Below, piece by piece: positions 23,936-35,935 of a stretch of DNA of 64,000 nucleotides. Origin of the DNA: Argopecten irradians (taxonomy: Eukaryota; Mollusca; Bivalvia; Pectinida; Pectinidae); assembly GCF_041381155.1 (NCBI RefSeq), contig NC_091141.1, positions 23,394,828 to 23,458,827 of the forward strand, read 5' to 3'. The notes under the pieces were generated by a model that saw nothing but the letters and a program-made list of their open reading frames with translations, had not been told where the DNA came from and ran no database searches. Positions within the stretch are counted from its first letter, which is position 1; each line of letters opens with the position of its first letter. The translations under genes and the position numbers were made by a program.

Positions 23936-24290
23936 TCTTTTTGCCCATTGCATGATCATAAAAGGCGACCTTTGAGGATTTAAATATTCTTTTCTTCCTA
24001 ACGTCTTCCTTGACACCACCTCACTTTTGGCCGCCTTGAGTTGACCGCTTAGAAAGGCTCTGGGAACTGTTACTTCCATGAGACACGACTCTTTACTGTA
24101 AACGAACTTATTGTAGCGGTATTGAACCATCAAACTGCGCTATTTTATATCCACGCCGATAAAAAATAATTTACAGATGTTCGCTTTGCGCTACAATAAG
24201 TATTGTTTACAGAATATACATGTACATTGTTTCTGCTCTTGCTTAGCATTCAACAGAAAGAGAGTGAGACGACTACTATTATAATACATG
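23936..24290 (+). repeat. Scallop-style interspersed repeat, copy 1
   Basis: Shares blocks with 24650-25015: CATGATCnTAAnAGGCGAC, TTCTTCCTAACGTCT, CTTGACACCACCTCACTTT, GTTTCTGCTCnTGCTTAGC and GTGnGACGACT. It looks like an old SINE or retroelement 3' fragment. No ORF is preserved. Confidence 0.6.
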
Positions 24291-24649
24291 TAGCCGATGT
24301 CAGATTATATGACCAGTGTATTAGGCAAAATGATTCCACCATTAAAAAGACACTCTTGATCATATCACAGCCACCCTAACCAAAGGCATCCCACAAAGCA
24401 ACACATGTAGGGTAGACCGTTCTAAAAATGACATTTTCTGTAAAATGGGCATTATACGTAACCAAGCAACCAACACTTTTAATATTTACAGATTTTCTTC
24501 TACCCAAAATGGAATTACCCATTCAGCAGTCATTTTGAAAGATATAGTAATAATCTTCATGTGATTTTATTTACATAGCGATATAACTAATCTTATTATA
24601 ATTATTGGTAAGATGACATGTTCAGTCGTACCTTGTTAATTTGTACTGC

Positions 24650-25015
24650 AGGTAGGGTGTTAGTATTGTACCTGCTGCACCTATTCATGATCGTAATAGG
24701 CGACTAAATGTATGATCTTATCTTTTATCTTCTTCCTAACTGACGTCTGACTCCTAACGTCTCCCTTGACAACGCCTCACTTTGGGCTTTCAGTTGAGCA
24801 CTTGTCCCTATGAAAAAAGTTGTGGGTTTGGTCCCTTGGCGGAGACGCACCAAAGTCTATAAAAGTGGGAGTTTCTGCTCCTGCTTAGTGTTCAGCATAC
24901 CGGGAGTGGGACGACTGGTTCGTCCGTTGTCAGTATAATTTGACTGGGAGTGTTGTATTGCATGTCTTGATGGCATGCTTCAGTGATATAACATGACGTT
25001 AGTTTAGTAATAATA
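24650..25015 (+). repeat. Scallop-style interspersed repeat, copy 2 (best preserved)
   Basis: Starts GTAGGGTGTTAGTATTGTACC and runs through GGCGACTAAAT, CCTCACTTTGGG, GGGAGTTTCTGCTCCTGC and GGGACGACTGGTTCGTCC. It ends in an A-rich TAATAATAAAAAACACGAC tract. The order of blocks and the A-rich end fit a retroposed element. Confidence 0.65.
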
Positions 25016-25329
25016 AAAAACACGACAAACAAACTAGTTTATTATGCAATACATCCTTATCATAAAATGAAAATACAAACTTCTTGAAATTGAATTTATT
25101 TATAAAAACAAGAATATCTTTTTATTTAAATATAAACATAGTGTATTGCCTAAATATTTGAAGGTATAACATGTAATAACGATGTTTTGTATGCTTCAAT
25201 ATGTAAGAAACAGTTAAGAATCAAGCAAAAAGTCTACTAAGATATACCATATTGATAGAGAAATTAAGCTGAATCGTTTACTGGACAAACTTGATTAGAA
25301 AATTGAAAACGTTCTATTAACAGCTAAAG

Positions 25330-25790
25330 TCATTTGAGGACGGCTTCTACTATACGATGTGTTGCTTGTGCTCCGAATGCCTTGGGAGGCTGCGGTATTT
25401 CATTGGTGTTGTGTCTCCTTATATATGTATTAGTGAGGCAAGCCTCGGGTTAGACGTTCATGAATTACCCCTCGTGTTGTGATTTCGTTGTCACACCCTC
25501 TACGTAGAGGAAGATTCTATTAATCACAACCCACCCGGTCACATTAAAATGACAACGGGCAAACAGTCGTCCCCATTCCCTTTGTGCTGACCAGAGGCTG
25601 CGACATTTTAGAGTAATGTGAGGCTCGGCCAGGGGATGTATTCCCCAAATGGGCGAGAGTTCAATTCTAACAAAAGTTAGGCAGCGATGTTGGGAAGAAA
25701 AAGAAAAGATACCAAAATTTAGTCGCCTTTTACGATTATGAAGAGACAGCAGGTACAATTAGTATGCCCTACACATAGAGCAACTGGGCA
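25330..25790 (-). repeat. Scallop-style interspersed repeat, copy 3 (inverted)
   Basis: Read on the minus strand it has GTACCTGCTG, CATAATCGTAAAAGGCGACT, TTTTTCTTCCCAAC, GGGACGACTG and GTGACCGGGTGGG, matching copy 2 at 24650-25015. Further fragments occur at 26370-26440 and 27530-27800. Confidence 0.6.
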
Positions 25791-26837
25791 AACTTTGAAG
25801 ACAGATATTCAATTATTATTTAATATAGAATGGATACCTTTGTTTCGTAACCAGTTTGAATATAATTGAGATGCACAAAGATGTTATGGGGCGATAAAAC
25901 ATCAAAATGTCACTAAAACACATGATTCAGTACTTCGACGAAACAGTTTCTTTACCCATTTTAATGTACAATACATTTGACAACGATATCAGTAGAAAGA
26001 TATAGCAACTATAAAGGAAAATGATACATTCATTTCCAAAATAGTTACCAGATAAAAATGTTATACTTATTATATGTGAATTTTGATATTTTTCGAAAGC
26101 CAAATTGAATTTGTTGTTCTTAATGGTTTATGATATTTATATTTTTAACCTGGTTTTGTGTAATTATTGGTTATACATGTATTAGAAAACAAGTTTTAGT
26201 TAATTTGATATTGGAGTCCAAAATGACAACATTCCAATATAATGAACATGAAAAATCTTTCTGTGAGAGGTTGGATTGCATTACTCAAAAATCTTCTTCT
26301 TTTTTTAAACTTTAAAAAAAAAATGTTTAATTTAATAAATGGAATCGAACATCTTTTTAATAAAGGGAGTGAAAGGACTGGTTTGTCCGTTGTTAGTATA
26401 ATGTGCCAGGGTGGGGGCGTTTTGGAATCCCATGCAATTTAATAACATTTACCATATTGAGGTTTGGGTATTAGTTTAACGTCCTATTAACAGCCAGGAT
26501 CATGCAGATAGGAAACAGATCTTTATCTAGGTCAATACATAATACACACAAGTCTTCATATTATTGTAAGTACATGTTAATGGATGTGGGTATTAATTTA
26601 TTCTTAAATAATTGAATTCAATTTTGCTTGTTACGAACATTTTCATTTGCTTACAATTTACTTTATCAGCCCATAAATGAAAACAATGTCTTCGCCTTTT
26701 GTACCGTTGTTTCTGATTGGCTGAGATGACGGAGTAATGATTTCATAGCCAAAAGAGTCCCAAAATGAATTTTGAATATAGAAGAGATTATCTTTAGTAA
26801 ATTGAATTATTAGGATTAATTTGAATATAGTTGTTAT

Positions 26838-26936
26838 ATTATGGAGATATAACACAAAAACCTGAGTGTACTCTCATCATAAACTGCTTCGCAGTTATTT
26901 AAAGTACACTCAGATTTCTGTGTTATATCTTCATAA
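26838..26936. repeat. Palindrome with small GC loop
   Basis: Arms TATGGAGATATAACACA...CTGAGTGTACT and AGTACACTCAG...TGTGTTATATCTTCATA are inverted copies with a few mismatches. The centre is a second small hairpin, AAACTGCTTCGCAGTT. Same architecture as the palindromes at 732-888 and 49801-49962, but a different sequence. Confidence 0.85.
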
Positions 26937-27529
26937 CATCTTTTCAAGTTAATCCTTAATTAATCTAAATAAGTGTTTAGGGTTGGGTTATAAGACAAGA
27001 TAGTTGTCCTTATTTCTGTTATTCGGGATTATTAAAACGTTTTGTCACTACCAAAACAGTATAAACTAGTGTTTAAAACAAAGGGCTTGGTTTTATAAAA
27101 TCTTATAAAATGATCATATCAATTTTTTTTCTGGAAGTATAGTAAATTCATAAATGCATTATCAACGACTTCTCTTGGCCTTTAAATCATATTACAACAA
27201 GTTGCAGTGACTTAGTAGCTTGACAGGTTTTTTTAAAATAAAAAACCCCAATCTAATAGGCAATTTGTAAGACTAATGAAGTCTATTGTATGAAAGCAAA
27301 GTTTTTGATATTGCATGAACATAAACATGTGTCAAATTGCAATAAATGTAACCCTTTTTAGCATTTAAATTGGTATTAATTGTATGTCTAGCTGTTTGAG
27401 AAAGAAGTACTAATTGATTTCAAAGAATATTGATATGATGCCTGTATGCTTCCTATATGCTAAAATTAGTTTATATTGTTCGTAAATCTTAGTTGTTGTA
27501 ATTCCGGCCGCCGCACCGTTGTTTTTTGG

Positions 27530-27800
27530 CCTGTAGGTAGGGCATTATAATTTTACCGTCTGCCTTCTATTGCATGATATCTTAAAATGCGACAAAATTT
27601 AGGATATTTTCTTTCACATCTTCCTAACTGCTTTTCTTCTTCTTTACGTCTCTCTTGACATCACCTCACTTTGCGCAGTTGAGCGCTCGCCCTTGTGGGG
27701 AAGCTCTGGCTACTATTCCTTAACCCAGGATAAAAAAGAAAATATATCCTAAATTTAGTCGCCTTTAACGATTATGCACAGGTGTTCTATCTGCAGGACA
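27530..27800. repeat. Scallop-style interspersed repeat, fragment with both orientations
   Basis: The left part has GTAGGTAGGGCATTA, TTGACATCACCTCACTTTG and GAGCGCTCGCCCTTGTG, in the orientation of the copy at 24650. The right part reads TAAATTTAGTCGCCTTTAACG, the inverse orientation. It is a rearranged or nested copy. Confidence 0.5.
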
Positions 27801-28069
27801 TTCGTAAACAGTTTGTGTGATGTAGTAAATATTTTTTCTGGAATAATCGTCCTTAAATATGATATTCTGTTTAACGTTACGCAATACAAGTAATATTGTT
27901 CATTTTCGACAAAATAATGACGTAAAATAACTGATTCTGAAAATTAGTTTTTATCGAATTTTTTTTCTATCAAAGAATATGTATCTGTCTTGCAAAATTA
28001 AGAAAGAAAACTTATCTTTTGCAATTACGTTACAGTTAAACTCAGTTTTATCAATACCGTTTTTGAAAG

Positions 28070-28225
28070 CGTTCATGGCGGCCATCTTGAATATTTTCAA
28101 TTCCCCAAAGATGCCGAGGTGGCATCATTCGGATTATAATTAAGCACATCCTACTGCAACATAATCAGCAAAAACATTTTATGCGAACTATATTTTTGGG
28201 TTTTCTGGTTGGCACTTACATTGTA
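28070..28225 (+). repeat. Interspersed repeat, inverted partner of 23450-23640
   Basis: Carries GGCCATCTTGAATATT, a GATGCCGAGGTGGCATC palindrome, AAAAACATTTTATGCGAACT and GGTTGGCAC in the same order as the reverse complement of 23450-23640. Non-coding. Confidence 0.7.
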
Positions 28226-29359
28226 CATGAACGTTTGTAATGAATGAATAATGAGCACAAATATGAAGTACATGAACTTAGTTTATTTTTGCATTTGACA
28301 AACGTTATCTCAACGAAGATAAGCTGATTGTGGATTATAAATTCGTTGGGCAAAGTTCTATAAAACTGGCACTTGAAGTTAAATCGCCAGGTTTCTTTTG
28401 GTGTCAAATGAAACCATGTTTAGTTAGTGCTTTAACCAAATATTATTTGTATGCTCGCTGCTGCTTGATCGGTGCCTCCTACAGAGTTCTTAGAACCTGT
28501 CAGTCACGGAGAAGTATTTATATGTCGATAAGCTGATTAAGAATTATAAATTCGTTTGACGTGGTGACTCTTAAATATTCTTTGAGATCTTGCCACGAGT
28601 CATAAATAATGACGTAGTAATAATTTTCATATGAATATTGTTCCCGGTACTATCGCTGTTGGACTGAGAATCCCCATGCCGAAATGCTGAAATGTACCGT
28701 TCCGACAAAGTAAAAAGACCGCCTAGCTATGGAGACCACTTATCAAGTGTCCCTTATGTTTGACCGTGCACCGTTGAAGTGTTATTCTCAATATATTTAT
28801 GGTTTATGAAATCATAGAAAAAACTGAAGGACATTCGTCATACAGCGAAGGAAAAGAATATCAGTCGCTTTTTGTATATGCCTACATAATAATGCTTATG
28901 CTTTAATAGCTCAGTGGGGGTATTAATTAGGCTTTAATTTTCCTGTTTTTACTTACTTTTACAATGAAATAAATTCAGCTACTTGAAACATTTTTTCGTG
29001 TACGACGTCATAATACTTGATATTCAATTTTATTCTATGCAAAAATAACCCCAAATCTCTAACCAATAGAAATGAGTACAACGTATAAAATTAAATTACA
29101 GATCAATATATTGATAATATCCTTTGAAAAGCAGCTTTTGGTAGCGATGGGTAAGTGTTTCTTTGTATCTACCTCTGGACAACTTCTGTACAGTAATGTA
29201 TCAAAGCTTTAAAGGCATGCCAGCTTGAAATTTAAGCATTTAATGTGCACAAACTTTATTTTAAATTATATGTGCATTCAATATTTAGAAGGGAGAGGGG
29301 AAAAGGGAAAAATAGAGAAACGATCCTTATTTCTGTAACAGGAGACGAAAAAATCTAGC

Positions 29360-29436
29360 GGCCAGATCAGGATTCGAACCCGAGACCCTCCAAACAACAG
29401 TCGAGTGCTCTACCGACTGAGCTGAGCTACCTGGTC
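29360..29436 (-). tRNA. tRNA-like sequence (probably SINE head or pseudogene)
   Basis: On the minus strand: GACCAG 5' arm, TAGCTCAGCTCAGTCGGTAGAGC D-arm region with a 5-nt AGCTC duplication, an anticodon-like loop CTGTTGT (GTT at the Asn-type position), and a perfect GGTTCGAATCC T-arm and box B. The D-arm insertion and a mismatched anticodon stem argue against a working tRNA. A related fragment with the same flanks (TTCTGTAACAGGA...TAGCGGCCAGA) follows at 29567-29650, so this belongs to a repeat. Confidence 0.55.
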
Positions 29437-29566
29437 ACCGATGATCGACCCATTCCAATCCGGCTACACTACGTATACTCCCTCCTTTCTCGAAGTCTTC
29501 GCCCCCGAAGACATACGAGACCCTTCCAAACACCACCACCATGGGCTATTTAGTTGGGCGCCAATT

Positions 29567-29650
29567 CTGTAACAGGAAAGGAGAAATTGTAGCGGCCAGA
29601 CCGGTTCACCTGGTCACCGATGATTGACCAAGTCCAATCCCGCTACACTT
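29567..29650 (-). repeat. Truncated copy of the tRNA-derived repeat
   Basis: TTCTGTAACAGGA, TAGCGGCCAGA, CCTGGTCACCGATGAT and the ending CCAATCCnGCTACACT repeat the flanks of the element at 29360-29470. The tRNA middle is deleted. Confidence 0.6.
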
Positions 29651-31069
29651 CTGCTAGGATTAGATCATTCTTTGTGATCTCTTGTTAATTTCATCGGACG
29701 TTTGCAAACTTTTGTAATAAAGCACAGGGCTAATTATGTTTGTGATAGTTAGATTTTCAGTACAGTAACTGGACTTAATCGGTAGTTAAAAAGCAATTTA
29801 AGGTCGGCTAAAATTTTGGATTAGAGCAAAATAAGTCATTAGTTAACGTGATGATTTACAATATTTTCTAGTTACTGAAAATTTAGTCAGCAAGGGAGCT
29901 TACGTTTAAAACACAATGGCACTTCAGCTATAATATATCTGTCAAACATATCAGTACTAATAAAAAAACCCATTTCTATTGAAGTGACGCAAGCTCCAAG
30001 AAATTCCAAACAAAAGTGGTCAAGTACCACAATTATGTCAGCTGAATTTATAATTCCATAACTACTTCTCTATAAGATATTGCGTATTTAAGGATGTCGC
30101 AATCCTCCTGGTTGAACCTGTGTTTCCAAATTTATTGTTGTGCTTTAAATATATAGTTTTGTAAATATATTGACACACTGAATCATCATGGATCCATCGC
30201 AACAATTCATGAACGACGTTCGATAAATAACATTTAAAAGTTACCAAACTATATAATTGAATACCTTTCGGAGAATATATAATAGTACAATACGATGATA
30301 ACTAAATGTACAAGAACAAGAAATACCGTCAGTAAGAATATTGTAATGTCAAAATCTAGAATGGCATTTTCGGGAGGATAATTTAGAACTAATACCTGCC
30401 ATATTGATGAAAATCAGGTTTTACGATTGTTTTTAGACTAAGGATTACAATACTACATTTCATTCCCCCTTGCTCCTTGTCTTTTTGTAATTATGAAAAT
30501 ATCTTAAACGATATGGATGATCAAACAAAACACAAACAAACAAACAAAAATTTATAAAATAGAACAGAAAAGTCTGTTTTTAAAACACAAATGCATTTTT
30601 ATAATCACAAATATATGAAACATCTCTTTAACTTTATAATAATGAAGTTATACTTGTGCAACTATAATCCTATTTTTGTATGTTGTTCAATTAGGATGTC
30701 AACTTAAATCAATGATTCAATATTGTCTAGTTACTGAAGTTCTATCTGGGGGTCACTTTCAAACAGTAACCATGGACGAGGTATAATATTACTATAAGAA
30801 ATGTCACTAAATCTGTGACCTCTAAGAATCGTTACTCAAGTCTCGAAGTCAAATGTCGAGTGTCATTATGTCCGACGAATTTATAATCCATTGTCATCTT
30901 ATCTACAAAGAATAAGTAGTTAACGATATTAATAGCTTCCTGGTAAGAATTTTAGTCCATTCTAAACCTATTTTTTCTGTCGTGTTAATATAATGTGATC
31001 AATGCCAACAAAATGAAAGGCAAAGGTCCTAAATATTTCGTAACCCCCTCCCCTTCGAGCGTATCCCAC

Positions 31070-31386
31070 GGGAAAAAAAATACGATTTAGAATGGCTGAG
31101 ATGAGGTTTACAATGTATTTCATGAATTTGTGAGCACCGAAGGCGTGATACTTTGTTGTTTTTGGGTCCTGGGTTCTTCGCCGGGAAAAAAAAATACGAT
31201 TTAGAATGGCAGAAATGAGTTTTACGATGTTTTTTTGATGAATTTGCGAGCGCCGAAGACGCAAGATTTTGTTGTTTGGGGGGGGGGGGGGGGGGGGGGG
31301 GAGGTCCGGGGATTTCCCCCGAGAAAAAATATCAAGATTTGGAATGGCTGAGATGAGTTTTACAATGTCTTTTGATGATTTTAAAG
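31070..31386. repeat. Three diverged ~115-130 bp tandem units with a poly-G tract
   Basis: Each unit has an A-rich start, GATTTAGAATGGCnGAnATGAG, TTTACnATGT, GATGAATTTGnGAGC and a CGAAGnCG block. The second unit ends in a G run at 31278-31301. The minus-strand frame reads ISAILNRIFF-type repeats, but I interpret this as repeat-generated, not a gene. Confidence 0.7.
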
Positions 31387-31799
31387 CGTTTATCAAAGTT
31401 ACCTGCATTTGGAAGTAATAATTGTGGGTGTCGTCATACCATTATGCAACCCAGCTCGATCTGAACATACCGGATTCACACCATCGGTACATTGTTGTGT
31501 AACTCAAAATAAAAATGAATTGATTGTCTTGCTAAGACATATAAATAAATTGATCTTTTAGGAAGCACTTTTTGAAATAGTTTAATCCCTTGCTAGACAT
31601 TTTAGTCTAGTTCGTGTTAAATGTTCATTAGTAAAGGTTTGCACATTACGTACGTGCTTGAACGTTTTAGGAAACGCTCCCCGCAGCGGAATTTTTTTTT
31701 AAATAAAGTACAAAAATGTGCAGGAGGACCCTTTTTTTCAAATGTGCATTTTTAGAACATTTCACTCGGCTTAAACGGGGGGCAAAAAGACATGTTTGC

Positions 31800-31885
31800 C
31801 CCCCGTCCTGGGGAAGGGGGGGAATTGCCCCCCCTGCCCCCCCCCCCCCCCCCCCCCCCCCCCGCCCCCCCCCCCCCGCTTCCCC
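31800..31885. repeat. Long poly-C tract
   Basis: A nearly pure C run (31836-31877, interrupted by one G) follows a CCCCGTCCTGGGGAAGGGGG stretch. Two CRE-like motifs follow at 31906-31913 (TGACGTCA) and 31927-31934 (TGACGTCG). The region is prone to sequencing length error. Confidence 0.85.
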
Positions 31886-34242
31886 CATTGACTCAAACAA
31901 TGCATTGACGTCACGAATTGTAGGTGTGACGTCGCTCCGGTCCAACAGTACATTTTAACAGTCGATTTTAACAGTTCTTTGAACCGCTCGAAGAAATAGT
32001 TCATTTATTGGCATTTTTGCCAATAGAGTTTATTTAGAAACTATTTTATAGGGGTATAACAATACACCTTTTTTGACTGAGTTTGATGTCCACATGTGTT
32101 ATGCTAAACTAGAGGATCAAACTGTTGAATGTTAAACATAATACATGTTGACTGAAAACTCAGTCTACAAATGTTTTGTTATACTTTCTAGCATTTATAT
32201 TAATACGAAATAATCTGCTTCATTACACGTGTATAATTATAATGTATGGTAGCAAATGAAATGAATGTAGTCGTTTTAGTTTTGAAATGAAATATTACAA
32301 GGGATGGACTCATAAATCTGTGAATTATCAATGGTACTCTATTTGACATTGGTTTCCACGCATCAGTAAAAATTGCCAAGCAGTGCCGAATACTAATGAA
32401 TTGTGAACTCATGATGACGCAAGCAGTCAATACTAGTATTTCAATGTCGACCGGTTCAATTTTGACCGCTCAACATTTTGATGAATATTTTAAAGAACTA
32501 CCACTCTTCTGTTATAATCGATAAAATAAAGCTTTTAGGAGGCCGGATAGTCGTGTTATATAGCGTTCTCTTGTACTAAGAGGAAGGAATGTTAGCTCAC
32601 ACAGTTATCATATAAAAAGTAATTTCTTCGATTCTAAAAGAATGGTGATGGATTTGACTCACTGCTGCATCATTCTCCTATACTAATAGGAGGTCTAAAC
32701 TTTAATTTCGGAACAGTAATAGTTAGTCAAAAGTAAATTTATTTGCCTGGTATCGCCTCAAACAATGAATGCTTGATTTTCGCCTTTATTTAGTTATTGG
32801 TCTGTAATACATGTTCTATTACATAAATTAAATATAAATTGTTTCATTAATATTGGTAGAGTGTGGCAATCTGCATACCTTCGGTATTGTCTTGATTCCC
32901 TGAAATCGCCCACATCTATGTAGGGCACCGGAATCGACTGAGGGTTGCCGAATGAATAAAAGCGCTGAATATAATAGAAGCCGGAGTTCCAGGAAAATAC
33001 CCTTCATCGAGAACCGATTAAATACCCGTCTCCACTAGCCATTCTATTCAAACAGTTTTCCGGGAAGGTATTGATTGTGATGTCAATATTTTATCTAAAA
33101 AATATGACATTATGTTCGTAAACACACGACGCCACAATCAAGACATACCCGAAAAGGCAGATAACTCAGTAATATGACAGAATACTATTTATTTAAGTAT
33201 TTCATTTTACAAATACTATACATTGAGGTATTTATATGTTATGCTAAGTAAGACTATTATAATATATATTCAACTTCTTTCTGGTGATTCATGGTATTTT
33301 CCCGTTACTGAACATTTCTAAGAATTCGGCCAAGGTATCTGAACTCAAAACAGTTTCCAGGTATAATATTTGTCATACGATTTATTACTACGACTGTATT
33401 TATGGCATCATTCAAGCGACATGGTCTCACAGAATTGGTAGGGCACGCCAACCCTTACCGTCAAACGTTAAGTATCATTGTGTCAAACGAATTTATAATA
33501 CATGATGGACTTATCTACAAATAAGAGTTTTCCCGTTATTGAACGGTTCTAAGAACTGGGCAGGGGGCTTGCTTCAAACAGCAAATAAGTTTTTTATTCA
33601 TGTCAAAAAGTATCACTACTTCCCTTTATATGGTTTCATTTATTTGAATAACTGACATCACATATACCTAAAATATATTCGAAGATTCAAGAGGCATTGT
33701 TTTATGTGTATGTCAAACGAATTTATAATCCACTAATATTTAACAATGGAGATAACAAAGACATCCTAGTTGTACACTTTGATATTTCTGTACTTGGAAT
33801 ATTAATATGAGTTCAAATAATGACGTATCACCATTAAAATGGTAATAAAACGGTCCAATAAAATAATCAACCAATTACATAATTGTTCTAGACTACATGC
33901 ATGAGGTTGCATTTAAATGTCGTGTATCTGGTGTTATTTCCAGTGCCAAATTGATGCTGTTTTCGCCATAGTTTGCGTGGGAGAATCTTAAACTGGTGTA
34001 TAGTTGATATTGCTATTCCTATTAGATTCAAAAGCAGTCCTGTAGTGTCACTGATTAAAATATTTCATCTACAATAATAGTATGTCTTTCTCATATCACA
34101 GTAATGTAGAAAGTTTTAGATTTCGAAAGTGGTTATTTTTGTGTACTTGCCTCTTGTTTAACATAACATAAAAGAGCGTTGTTTATCCTTGAACATCTAT
34201 AACATTCACGGTCATAACACCTTTCAGTTGATAAAGAGCAGA

Positions 34243-34793
34243 AAAAGTGGACAATTCGGTCTAAGAGTACATTAAAACTTGCACATATATTCGGAAGCAA
34301 ACCAGTTCTAATGGAAATTAGATTAGTTGGTTTTACTGTGATATGCCAGAAAAGCCCACTGTAGTCTATTGTATGTGAAATGTTCAATCGCCATTACACA
34401 TAGCCTTGTATGCCGAACCCTGACCCTTGCTTGTGTAATAAAGAATTTTTTGTCTAGAACTACTCAAAATGCTCTTAAAGTTGTGTTAACATTATTAGAT
34501 GCATGTTCTTGTCTAAAAATAATTTCATCAACTCCTCAGTGGTTATGTATTGCATTTGTTTAACGTGCGTGACTTTGACTCGGGTAAGGGTACAGTGTAC
34601 ATGTTATACCTGCTTAATCGTATTGATCAACGATTTGGAATTTCAATGGTATTAATCAAAATACTTAACAATGTTGTTGAATTTGTCACTATTTCTTGTC
34701 ATATGTTTCATAAGGAATGTAAAACAATACATTTATGTCATATTTTGCTTCGTGGTTATGTAAAGAATTAACCTCACTGAATTGTCCCTTTAA
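34243..34793 (-). mobile_element. MITE-like element, family 1, copy 1
   Basis: About 550 bp with inverted ends: decayed AAAGTGGACAATTCGGTCTAAG on the left and TGAATTGTCCCTTTAA on the right. Internal blocks such as TTTTACTGTGATATnCCAGA and CTTGTATGCCGAACCCTG match the inverse of 57846-58422. No transposase ORF. Confidence 0.8.
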
Positions 34794-35935
34794 CACCAGT
34801 TTATTTTCATTCCCCTAGTGAAATTTTTATTTAATAAACTGGCCATTCCATTATAAATCACATGACACATCACACTGACACAGCAACATTCGATTCTTCG
34901 ATTGAACATGAAAACGCATGGGTCACCTTCCCAACCATGTGTGTTTTCACATCATGACATTTTGTTCACAATGCGTTTATACATGAACCTTTCGTTGTGT
35001 GATATCAACAAAACGAACAGGTCATGATAATCAGTATTCCACGAAATACAGTATTGAGTAGCTATTTCTTATTTTAAGATTTTTTGAAAACTTTACAGAA
35101 ATTAATTAATAAATTTTGATCTATAGAAAGTAACAAAATTTAATATTTCTGAAATAATCTATATAACAATTTTCATTTTTGTAGGGAAAACAGCGGGCAT
35201 TTCAATGAAGGAATCTTCCTTTAATTTTTGAAATGCTTTCTTAAGTACCCGAAGATTTCTTGAAGATAATAATATTGTTGAAACATGGGTCTGGTTGTGT
35301 GTCGGTTTTTAAAAAGAAGCAGATACAAAACATCAACTTTAATATGTTTTATTGTTCTATGCTTTAATACAGAAAAAGTACGGAAAGCGGTATGTTAAAA
35401 TTATAATTGGTATAATTGGTGTTAAGAAGCTATTTTTTACACAATATAGTAGATACAACTTTTACAAATCATGTCTTAATTAACAATCATGGATTAACAA
35501 TGCAATAAAAGTGTTTAATGGTTGCTGATGTAACATCACTTTATGAACTATCAATTTCTCCTTTTATCAATTGGTATGTTATTAGCTTTTATACTGTAAA
35601 TTGTAAATCTATGCGAACGGGGAATTTCCGATAATTACACGAAGGACATTTCAGCGCACCCACCGTAAAAATTCTACATATGAAACTATGTTGCCAAACG
35701 TTAGATGTATTTACCGCGAAAAATTTACATGATCAAATCGCGAAATTAAATACTCGTGAATATATTTACGTTTACAGTAGTTTTACATTTGAAACTGTAT
35801 GATGTTAACGAAAAATAATTTGAACTTGACTGTATGCAATTTTAACTAAATTTCATCAATTATTCCATACAATAAACTATATAATCTAAAGTCAATCAAA
35901 TTAAGATCAAGTCAGCAACTAAATTTCGTTTGTCT

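Larger units (their letters stand above)
29870..33740 (+). repeat. Dispersed degenerate repeats with GAATTTATAAT motif
   Basis: At least four diverged units lie at about 29870-30060, 30725-30910, 33290-33520 and 33530-33740. Each opens with a (T)TACTGAA-like string plus a G-rich middle, then has a TATAATAT block, and ends in GTC(AAA)CGAATTTATAAT followed by CATT/CTTATCTACAAA. Two short related pieces (GATAAGCTGATT...TTATAAATTCGTT) occur at 28318-28355 and 28526-28560. No frame is conserved across units. Confidence 0.5.
18921..35935. other. 17-kb gene-free, repeat-rich interval
   Basis: I found no convincing exon between the convergent 3' ends of PTCHD-a and PTCHD-b. All open frames are short, lack family motifs and fit AT-rich chance. 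The interval holds MITE-like elements, a 57-bp tandem array, tRNA-derived repeats, palindromes and homopolymer runs, listed separately. It contains the centre of the inverted gene arrangement. Confidence 0.65.

Noticed and set aside
29360..29436. Functional tRNA-Asn gene
   Set aside because: D-arm duplication, imperfect stems and repeated flanks at 29567 favour a tRNA-derived repeat.
30968..31408. Minus-strand 146-codon ORF with proline run and ISAILNRIFF repeats
   Set aside because: Generated by three tandem DNA units and a G homopolymer; no independent coding evidence.
31667..32004. Glycine/proline-rich ORFs on both strands
   Set aside because: Translation of the poly-C/poly-G tract.
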